DNA from: Deltaproteobacteria bacterium
Lineage (GTDB): Bacteria; DRYD01
Length of the DNA stretch: 64,000 bases
Reading direction: 5' to 3'
Assembly (NCBI GenBank): GCA_028276365.1
Contig: JAPYWL010000003.1
Span: 1-64,000 of the forward strand
This document shows positions 47,309-54,377 of this stretch, piece after piece. How positions within the stretch are numbered: the stretch's first letter is position 1; every line of letters begins with the position of its first letter. A model generated the notes under the pieces. That model ran no database searches. It saw only the letters and a list, made by a program, of their open reading frames with translations, and was not told the DNA's origin. A program made the position numbers and the translations under genes.

Positions 47309-49228
47309 TTAATCTACTTCTATGAATTCTACAATGTCCTTAACAAATACTTGATTCTTTAATCCCTTAGAATTAATAGCATCTTCAAACATCATTAAAC
47401 AATATGGACAAGAAGTAGAAACTATTTTAGCCTTTACCTTTAAGACTTCCTCCAATCTTTCATGATTTATTTTTTTAGTGGTTTTATCTTCTTTAAAATA
47501 CATTCCCCCACCTGCTCCACAACAAAAAGAATTCGATCTATTCCTATATAACTCTCTATAATCTGAGATATTTTTAACAATAATCCTTGGTTCATCATAT
47601 ATATCATTATGCCTACCTAAATAACAAGCATCATGATAAGTAATTAAATCTTTCTCTTTTTTTAACTTTATTTTTCCTTGTTTCAATAAACTACTTAATA
47701 AAACCGAATGATGAATAACTTCATAATTAAAATTATTATCAAGTTGAGGATATTCATTTTTAAAAGTATTAAAACAGTGAGCACAATTAACTAAAATTTT
47801 TGAGAACTTATATTTCTTAAAGTTTTCAATATTATTATTAGCTTGTAATTGAAATAGGTATTCATTACCAGTTCTTCTAGCAATATCTCCACTACAAGTC
47901 TCATTTAAAGAAATAGCAAAATTAATATTTAATTTTTTTAAAATTTTTATTAAATTAATAGCAATATTTTGAGCTCTTTCATTATATATAGTAGCACAAC
48001 CTAAGAAATATAAATATTCAGTTTCTTTTACATCCTCTATAAAATTTATATCTAATTCTTGTTTAAGTTTATTAAGAAATTGTTTTTTAGCTATGTTAGT
48101 ACCTCTAAAAGGATGATCCCTAACTTCAATAGAATTAAAAATTTCTTGAATATAATTAGGAATCTCAGATTTATCCATAACTAAATTTTGCCTAAATCTT
48201 ATTATTTTACTTAGCGGATTAATAAAAACAGGACAAGCACTAACACAAGCTCCACATGTAGTACAACTCCATATAGAATCAACTGATATAGAATTATTTA
48301 TTATAGATTTATCTTTAAAATTTTGATAATGTTCTAATAAATTAACTATAATGGATTTAGGGGATAAAGGTTTATTAGTTAAGAAAGCAGGACAAGCATC
48401 CTGACACCTACCACACTCAGTACAACTAAACACTTCTAATAAATCCCTTGAATTTAAATCATTTATGTTATCTATTCCAAATTTTTCAGTTTTTTCTAAA
48501 TCAATAAATTCAATCTTATTACTAACTTTATGACCATAAGCGTCATCAGAAGTTAAAATAGAAATAGGAGCTAAAATCATATGTATCATCTTACTCTTAC
48601 TTAAACTATAAATAAACCCAAAAACTAATAAATTATTTATTAACCATAAGAAATTATATAAAAATTGATAAATGTTTCTATCATTAATGAAAAAAGTCAA
48701 AATAGAAAAAGATAAATTAGAAGTTAAATAAATATCGTTAATAAATTCATTATTAAACAAATAAAACTTAATTCCTTGAATAAAAAACGAATTAATAGCT
48801 ATTAAAAATAATAAAATTAAACTAATAAAATAATTATCTTTAATTGAATTTTTAATAATTCTTTCAACTTTTAATAAATATCTTCTAACTAAAGCTAAAA
48901 AAATCCCAATTAATAAAAGCAAAACAGATATATCTAACAACAAATTATAAAATTTAATATTAAAAAAAAGTAAAAAGATACTAAATAAAAAAATTAAAAT
49001 CCCTAAAAAAGCACTTGAATGCATTAACTTAGTTCTAAAATTTGATATTCTACTTTGATAAATAATATTTAAAATTAAATTCTTAAAAAAATTTAAATAC
49101 CCATATTTCTTAAACTTATAATCTTGTTCAAATATAATCTTAAATTTTTCCTTAGATTTAAAAAATAATAAATAGAAAGCAGAAAATAAAACAATTATTA
49201 TAAATAAAAACTTAATTAAAGTAATCAT
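47309..49228 (-). CDS. Membrane-bound iron-sulfur oxidoreductase (HdrD/GlpC-like with NarI-like part)
   Basis: The first 225 residues hold about five or six membrane segments. Two 4Fe-4S motifs follow, C269-x2-C-x2-C275-x3-C and C322-x2-C-x2-C328-x3-C. Two CCG-type domains end the protein (ETCSGDIARR, VNCAHCFNTF; FCCGAGGG, STSCPYC). This fusion resembles proteins that pass electrons between electron-transfer flavoprotein and the quinone pool. etfA is in the window but about 35 kb away, so the link is inference. Confidence 0.82.
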   Translation of the reverse strand: MITLIKFLFIIIVLFSAFYLLFFKSKEKFKIIFEQDYKFKKYGYLNFFKNLILNIIYQSRISNFRTKLMHSSAFLGILIFLFSIFLLFFNIKFYNLLLDISVLLLLIGIFLALVRRYLLKVERIIKNSIKDNYFISLILLFLIAINSFFIQGIKFYLFNNEFINDIYLTSNLSFSILTFFINDRNIYQFLYNFLWLINNLLVFGFIYSLSKSKMIHMILAPISILTSDDAYGHKVSNKIEFIDLEKTEKFGIDNINDLNSRDLLEVFSCTECGRCQDACPAFLTNKPLSPKSIIVNLLEHYQNFKDKSIINNSISVDSIWSCTTCGACVSACPVFINPLSKIIRFRQNLVMDKSEIPNYIQEIFNSIEVRDHPFRGTNIAKKQFLNKLKQELDINFIEDVKETEYLYFLGCATIYNERAQNIAINLIKILKKLNINFAISLNETCSGDIARRTGNEYLFQLQANNNIENFKKYKFSKILVNCAHCFNTFKNEYPQLDNNFNYEVIHHSVLLSSLLKQGKIKLKKEKDLITYHDACYLGRHNDIYDEPRIIVKNISDYRELYRNRSNSFCCGAGGGMYFKEDKTTKKINHERLEEVLKVKAKIVSTSCPYCLMMFEDAINSKGLKNQVFVKDIVEFIEVD

Positions 49229-49240
49229 AAAATAATTTCA

Positions 49241-50077
49241 TTATAAATTAGCTTTATTAGAAGCAATTAGTTTATAATAAAACTCCAAATCTTGTTTTTT
49301 ATCAATATTAAAAGCCAATTCAGCGTAATTAGTTAAAATAGCATGAGCTTTTACATTAAATAATTTATTAATTCTTTCCTCTAATTCAATAATAGTTAAA
49401 TTTTTAAGAATCAATTTAAACAATATATCATATCCAAAAATCTCAGCTAATTTTAATGGTTTCTTTCTATTTTTTAGTATATTTTCTAATAAATCTAAAA
49501 AATTCCTAATAATTTGACTCCTAATAATAAATAAAGAAGTATTACAAAAAGAATCATTTTTAAACCTAACAAATGTTCTTAATTTTGAAGCCCTATTAGA
49601 ATATCTTACTTCATAAACTTCTTTACTAACAATAGGTAAAAATATATCACCCTCTATATAATCCAACCTAAAAATTATATCATTTATACTTTCATAAGTA
49701 ATAAAAGGAGTATCAGTAGCAACAAATAATAAATAAATATCAAATTCTGTTTCTTTTAAATTTAAAATTCTATTAATCACATTTTTTATAGTATCTAATA
49801 ACTTTTCACCACTATTTATTACCTCATACTTTGGTAAATAATTTTTAATATTTTGTAAATTTTCATAATGGATATTATTAAAATAATTTAAATAATTTTC
49901 AGGTAAAGTTATAAATCTTTTTAAAATCTTATTTTCATCATATTTAGAAAATATTTCAAATATCTTTTCCAAAATAGTTAAATTAGAATGTATTAAAAGA
50001 GATTTTAAGTTATTATTAAGTAATCCTCCACTAAGCAATATTAAGTAATACTTTTTAAGATATAAAGGTTCAAACAT
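49241..50077 (-). CDS. Nucleotidyltransferase-like protein (NTP_transf_3 / MobA-like)
   Basis: The 278-residue protein opens with a weak form of the sugar-nucleotide transferase loop (ILLSGGLLNNNLKSLL). It continues with FVATDTPFIT, which resembles the metal-binding Asp segment, and with SFCNTSLFIIR. Near the end is AELAFNIDKKQDLEF, typical of MobA-like enzymes. Key glycines and arginine of the loop are lost, so activity and substrate are uncertain. It follows cutA by 4 bp. Confidence 0.6.
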   Translation of the reverse strand: MFEPLYLKKYYLILLSGGLLNNNLKSLLIHSNLTILEKIFEIFSKYDENKILKRFITLPENYLNYFNNIHYENLQNIKNYLPKYEVINSGEKLLDTIKNVINRILNLKETEFDIYLLFVATDTPFITYESINDIIFRLDYIEGDIFLPIVSKEVYEVRYSNRASKLRTFVRFKNDSFCNTSLFIIRSQIIRNFLDLLENILKNRKKPLKLAEIFGYDILFKLILKNLTIIELEERINKLFNVKAHAILTNYAELAFNIDKKQDLEFYYKLIASNKANL

Positions 50078-50081
50078 TGCT

Positions 50082-50423
50082 TTAAGTAGTAACCTCTACC
50101 ATCCACTTAAGATAATCTAAATTACCTGCTTTAATATCAATTACAATTATCTCAGGAACAGTATAAGAATGATATTTTTTAATAGTTTCTTCTAACTCTT
50201 CTAATTTTTCTTCAGTAGTTTTTATAATCAATAGAGCTTCTTCCTGAATTTCTACATTACCCTTCCAAGTAAATATAGATTTTAAATTATTAATAATATT
50301 AACACAAGCAGCAAGTCTATTATTAATTAATATCCTTGCGATATTTTCAGCTTCTATAATATTTGGGCAGGTTACAAATAAAACTTTAAAAGGAGAATTT
50401 TGTAAATTATCTAATTTCTTCAT
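50082..50423 (-). CDS. cutA: CutA family divalent-ion tolerance protein
   Basis: CutA is a small, very stable trimeric protein linked to divalent metal tolerance, of unclear biochemical role. Family motifs ARILINNRLAACVNII, SIFTWKGNVEIQEEALLIIKT and YHSYTVPEIIVIDI are complete; 113 residues. No Shine-Dalgarno is present; pseudoknot element B ends 18 bases before the ATG. Confidence 0.93.
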   Translation of the reverse strand: MKKLDNLQNSPFKVLFVTCPNIIEAENIARILINNRLAACVNIINNLKSIFTWKGNVEIQEEALLIIKTTEEKLEELEETIKKYHSYTVPEIIVIDIKAGNLDYLKWMVEVTT

Positions 50424-50441
50424 AATAAAAATATAAAATAA

Positions 50442-50477
50442 GCTGGGATATTTATATTCCGCCTACCCAGCAAGCGG
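50442..50477 (-). promoter_or_regulatory. Pseudoknot element B upstream of cutA
   Basis: On the minus strand the 36 bases read CCGC, TT, GCTGGG, TAG, GCGG, AATATAAATAT, CCCAGC. CCGC pairs with GCGG and GCTGGG with CCCAGC in interleaved order, the arrangement of a compact H-type pseudoknot: short first loop, A-rich last loop. It lies between the helical-protein gene at 50508 and cutA. The block GCGGAATATAAAT is shared exactly with element C. Confidence 0.75.
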
Positions 50478-50507
50478 TATTACATTATTTTTAATTATTA
50501 TATTATT

Positions 50508-51032
50508 TTATTTTAAATCTGTTAAATCCGGTAAATTTTGTATTAAAGTTTGTAATTTATTAGCCATTTCTACTAATTCCTGTTTCATTATTCCCTTCAT
50601 TTTATAATACTGATAAACTTTATTAGATAATTCAGATATGAAACTTAATACATTTAAAAAAGATTGTTCTTGAATATCATTCCAAACCTTTTTTAATTCA
50701 CTCTTAGATAAAGATAATTCTAAATTAATATTTGATAACTTAGTTAAATAATTATCTATTTCATTTAATAAATTTTCATCCTTAGTGTTTAGATATTCTT
50801 TTAATTTTAAAAGTATAGCATTAACCTGAACTTTGTACTCATTAAACTTAGGGTTTTCAATATTCATTTTTTTTATATCATAATCCAAAGCTAAAATATA
50901 ATTAAGTATTAATTGATTTAAAGAATGAACATAAGAAGAAATTAAATTAAAATTTTTAGTTTTAACAGCAGTTTGTAGAGTACTTATAACTCGCTGAATT
51001 TCTTCATTTGCTTTATTTAATTCATTATCCAT
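50508..51032 (-). CDS. Helical protein of unknown function
   Basis: I do not recognise this 174-residue protein. It is almost entirely predicted helix with heptad-like spacing of Leu/Ile, no cysteines, no signal peptide and no membrane segment, suggesting a cytosolic coiled-coil bundle. It sits 19 bp after the disulfide oxidoreductase gene and 31 bp before pseudoknot element B, so it probably shares the oxidoreductase transcript. Confidence 0.55.
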   Translation of the reverse strand: MDNELNKANEEIQRVISTLQTAVKTKNFNLISSYVHSLNQLILNYILALDYDIKKMNIENPKFNEYKVQVNAILLKLKEYLNTKDENLLNEIDNYLTKLSNINLELSLSKSELKKVWNDIQEQSFLNVLSFISELSNKVYQYYKMKGIMKQELVEMANKLQTLIQNLPDLTDLK

Positions 51033-51051
51033 AATTCCACTACTTAATAAA

Positions 51052-51765
51052 TTAATGTTTATGAAGTGGATTCAATTGATGATCTACAAAATGTTTAATA
51101 AACTCAGCATATTTGTTTTCAGGTAAAGCTCCTTCTATATCATCTTCAAATACTTTTTGATCTTTTGTTATTAGCTTTAAAACAGTTTTAGGAACACCCA
51201 TTATATTATATTTAATAGCATAATCTTGAAATTCAGAAACTTCCACATTAATAGCTTTAATATTATCACTAACAACCGAAAAAGCAGTGGAATTAATAGT
51301 CATAATAGGACAATATGGACAAGTAGGAGTAACAAATACCCATAATTCTAAAACTGCCCCATTACTCTTTAACATATTATCTATTTCTTTTACAGTATTT
51401 ATAGTTTTTTCACTTATAGGTAGTTGATCATTAGCTACCATAAGAATAGAATTTAATAACCAAGTGAACTCATAACCAGCAGGAATCCCCAAAAACTTAA
51501 AATTATAATCCTTATTTGATCTTAATATTATAGCCGGTACTTCCTTTGAAATACCATACTTATTAGCTAACTCCACATCAACTAAAGGATTATATAAAAC
51601 TAATTTTAAATTATCTAAGATTTCAGTTAATTCTTTCAGTAATTGTTCCGTATCAGGACAATACTCACAACCTATTTTTTGGGAAAATAATAGCACTTCA
51701 GTTAGTTTTGCTAAACTTCCTACTTGTCTTTTTATTTCCTGTCTATCTTGTTCAGTAATAAACAT
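51052..51765 (-). CDS. pdo: Protein disulfide oxidoreductase with two thioredoxin folds
   Basis: The 237-residue protein has two thioredoxin-like units, each with an active CxxC. The N-terminal one is CEYC and the C-terminal one is CPYC, near residues 33-36 and 149-152 counted from the chosen start. EVPAIIL and GVPKTVL supply the cis-proline positions. This layout is that of the cytosolic disulfide-forming PDO of hyperthermophiles. I chose ATG 51765, eight bases after GGAGG, over ATG 51771, which is only two bases away. Pseudoknot element C lies just upstream. Confidence 0.9.
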   Translation of the reverse strand: MFITEQDRQEIKRQVGSLAKLTEVLLFSQKIGCEYCPDTEQLLKELTEILDNLKLVLYNPLVDVELANKYGISKEVPAIILRSNKDYNFKFLGIPAGYEFTWLLNSILMVANDQLPISEKTINTVKEIDNMLKSNGAVLELWVFVTPTCPYCPIMTINSTAFSVVSDNIKAINVEVSEFQDYAIKYNIMGVPKTVLKLITKDQKVFEDDIEGALPENKYAEFIKHFVDHQLNPLHKH

Positions 51766-51789
51766 ATTCATTCCCTCCTTTCTAGTAAT

Positions 51790-51827
51790 GCTGTAATCAT
51801 TTATATTCCGCTATTACAGCTTAGCGG
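51790..51827 (-). promoter_or_regulatory. Pseudoknot element C upstream of the disulfide oxidoreductase
   Basis: On the minus strand the 38 bases read CCGC, TAA, GCTGTAAT, A, GCGG, AATATAAATG, ATTACAGC. The second helix is 8 bp (GCTGTAAT with ATTACAGC) and differs in sequence from elements A and B while staying fully paired, which is evidence of selection on pairing. The Shine-Dalgarno AAAGGAGG lies between the element and the start codon. Confidence 0.75.
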
Positions 51828-51874
51828 TAATTCCTTTTAATTTATATAATTTATAAAAAAAATTATAAAAAATT

Positions 51875-52873
51875 TTATAATCTCCATAAAACATTAGCCC
51901 AAGTAAAACCAGCACCAAATGCAGAAAACAAAACTAAATCTCCCTCTTTAACTAGTCCATTTTGTAATGCTTCATAAAAAACAATAGGTACTGAAGCAGC
52001 CGAAGTATTACCATATTTATCTATATTATTATAAACCCTATTAGCTTCTATTCCTAAATTTTCCATAATTCCATTTATAATTCTTATATTAGCTTGATGA
52101 AAAATATATAATTTTATATCATTAGGTTTTAAATTATTTTTACTTAACAATTCCCTTATTTTATCAGGTACTAATGTAATAGCTATTTTAAAAACCTCTC
52201 TACCTACCATCTTTAGATATCTATTATTTAGATTTTCACAATTAGGAGGCTCCTTAACTCCACCCACAGGAATATATATTAAATCAAATTTAGTTCCATC
52301 ACTACCTACATTAGCATCAATTAATCCCTTAGTACTATCTTCATCATAAGATAAAATAAAACTACCTGCTCCATCTCCTAATAATATACAAACAGTTCTA
52401 TCTTTCCAATCAACTAATTTAGAAATAGTTTCTGAGCCAACCAAAAGTATATTTTTATATATCCCACTTTTAATTAATGAGCTAGCAGTAATTAATGCAT
52501 AAACAAAAGCAGTACATCCAGAAAATACATCCATAGAACCAGTATTATCTGAAATTAAATTAGTCTTAGTTTTTAATTTTCCATGTAAAACAGAAGCAGT
52601 AGCAGGAACTATATAATCCGGAGAATTCGTAGCTAAAATAATTAAATCAATTTTATCTATATTATTTGTTTTTAAATTATTAATAGCATTCAAAGAAGCA
52701 TTTAAAGCTAAATCAGAGGTAGATGAATCTTCATCAGAAATATATCTATATTTTATACCTGTTCTTTGAGTTATCCATTCGTCTGTAGTATCTACCATTT
52801 TCTCTAAATCATAATTAGATAATACTTTAGATGGTAAATATATTCCTATAGAAGATACTTTAACCCCAAACAT
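51875..52873 (-). CDS. fabH: Beta-ketoacyl-ACP synthase III
   Basis: FabH starts fatty acid synthesis by condensing acyl-CoA with malonyl-ACP. The catalytic triad is Cys120 (DVFSGCTAF), His259 (IFHQANIRI) and Asn289 (YGNTSAASVP). TDEWITQRTGIKYRY and the ending FGAGFTWANVLWRL are also typical. Length is 332 residues. No other fab genes adjoin it. Confidence 0.96.
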   Translation of the reverse strand: MFGVKVSSIGIYLPSKVLSNYDLEKMVDTTDEWITQRTGIKYRYISDEDSSTSDLALNASLNAINNLKTNNIDKIDLIILATNSPDYIVPATASVLHGKLKTKTNLISDNTGSMDVFSGCTAFVYALITASSLIKSGIYKNILLVGSETISKLVDWKDRTVCILLGDGAGSFILSYDEDSTKGLIDANVGSDGTKFDLIYIPVGGVKEPPNCENLNNRYLKMVGREVFKIAITLVPDKIRELLSKNNLKPNDIKLYIFHQANIRIINGIMENLGIEANRVYNNIDKYGNTSAASVPIVFYEALQNGLVKEGDLVLFSAFGAGFTWANVLWRL

Positions 52874-52890
52874 AACTTTTTTATCCTATT

Positions 52891-54300
52891 TTAAAAGAAA
52901 TTTTTAAAAAAATCTGATATTTTCTCAATTATACCTTTAACTTTATTAGATTTAACTAAGTTAATTTCATATTTATTACGTTTATAATCTTGATAGATTT
53001 TATCAACAAAAACTTCAACCATACCATATAAATTAGTTAACCTATAATCACCAAAATATTGTTTATTAATTTTAAAAGGAGTAGTTCTAATTTCAAAGAT
53101 ATTATATATTATTTTATCGATTCCTTTAATTTCAGCTCCTCCTCCAACAAGTAATATATTAGAAATTAAAGAATAACTAAAAGAATTAGCTAAAGCTGAC
53201 TTAAGAAGTTTTGCTATTTCTTCAACCCTAGGAATAATAACAGTATCAATAAGTGAATGGATTTGAACTTTTTCTTTTTGAATTACATTAGAGTTAGAAT
53301 AAAAAAATGGATTAATCTCCATATACTCATCATCTTTATAAATTTTAGAGATATTAATATTTAATAAGATATTTTCAGCCTCTTCCAGTGTAACACCTAA
53401 AGCAAAAGAAATATCCTTTAAAATATTTTTTAACCCCCTTTTAATATAAACTTTAAGATAAGGAGCAGCTTCCAAAATTACAATAAGCTCTGTTATGCTA
53501 TATCCCAAATCAATAATAGCTAAAGGAGGTAAATCCCTCAGTTTCTTAGAACTAAAACTACTATGACTTATAGCTTTATTATAAGCCAATACATTTGGAA
53601 TAAAAAACAAAGCATTCTTTGAATTTAGATTAATATTATCAGTTACTTCAAATCCTAATTTTTCAAAAGGTTTAGCAATATTTTTTTTATGGTCTCCTTT
53701 TATAGAAGAAATAAAAAGCTCTATCTCTATATTATTCTTAGCAGTTAATCCAATCGGATTATAAGTTTTATCAACAGAATCAATAATAAATAATCTTGGT
53801 AGTATAGAGATAATATTTTCAAAATCTTCAGGTAAAGTAACTATATTATCAGCTTGAATTTTTCCTATCTTAGCTTTCTTAGATAAATAATCATCAAGAA
53901 AAGTGTGTGTTATTTCCTGATTATTAACATCTATTTTAAGATTACTAACAACAGAATATAAATTAGCTCCACCTACTGATAAAAAAATAACATCTATATT
54001 TCTACCTGTTTCCTTTTTTATATCATTAATTAAAGAATTAATAAAATCTTCGTAAAGGGAATAATCTATAACCCTTTGATAATTTATTCCTTCAGTATCA
54101 GCTAAACCTAATGCTAAGACTTCATAAAAATTATTTTTATCTTCATTTTTAAGTATTTCAGTAGTATTTTTTTCTATATTATTTTTTTCTATATTATTTT
54201 TTTCAAAAGGATTAAAACTTTTGAAACTACTATCAGATAGATATATAAGTGTATACTTTGTAAATCTACTTCCTATATCTAAAAATAGAACATTCGTCAT
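52891..54300 (-). CDS. ftsA: FtsA-like cell division protein (actin fold)
   Basis: The actin-like ATPase core is visible: phosphate-1 LFLDIGSRFTKY, LAIIDLGYSITEL and the adenosine motif ILLVGGGAEIKGI. An FtsA-type SHS2 region follows the first lobe (GIN-RVIDYS, IDVIFLSVGGANLY). FtsA tethers the FtsZ ring to the membrane. The C-terminal ISDFFKNFF could be its amphipathic membrane helix. ftsZ is not adjacent. PilM, a relative, is the main alternative. An Asn-rich NNIEK repeat near residues 36-45 comes from a 15-bp tandem duplication. Confidence 0.75.
   Translation of the reverse strand: MTNVLFLDIGSRFTKYTLIYLSDSSFKSFNPFEKNNIEKNNIEKNTTEILKNEDKNNFYEVLALGLADTEGINYQRVIDYSLYEDFINSLINDIKKETGRNIDVIFLSVGGANLYSVVSNLKIDVNNQEITHTFLDDYLSKKAKIGKIQADNIVTLPEDFENIISILPRLFIIDSVDKTYNPIGLTAKNNIEIELFISSIKGDHKKNIAKPFEKLGFEVTDNINLNSKNALFFIPNVLAYNKAISHSSFSSKKLRDLPPLAIIDLGYSITELIVILEAAPYLKVYIKRGLKNILKDISFALGVTLEEAENILLNINISKIYKDDEYMEINPFFYSNSNVIQKEKVQIHSLIDTVIIPRVEEIAKLLKSALANSFSYSLISNILLVGGGAEIKGIDKIIYNIFEIRTTPFKINKQYFGDYRLTNLYGMVEVFVDKIYQDYKRNKYEINLVKSNKVKGIIEKISDFFKNFF
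54166..54204. repeat. 15-bp tandem repeat inside the ftsA-like gene
   Basis: The unit ATTTTTTTCTATATT occurs at 54166-54180 and 54181-54195, followed by a partial third copy to 54204. It encodes the NNIEK repeats in an apparently disordered loop of the ftsA-like protein. Confidence 0.85.
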
Positions 54301-54377
54301 TTTTTTTAATAATTAAATTTTAAGTCACTATACTAATATAAATTTATACTTTTAATAAAAAATCTCCTTTTTTTTTA

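Noticed and set aside
44472-51827. Pseudoknot elements as preQ1 riboswitches, given tgt in the same window
   Set aside because: The invariant core GCGGAATAYAAAT does not match the preQ1-I consensus, and none of the three downstream genes belongs to queuosine metabolism.
44472-51827. Pseudoknot elements as rho-independent terminators
   Set aside because: The helices are interleaved rather than one hairpin, no U-run follows, and each copy lies next to the downstream start codon rather than the upstream stop.
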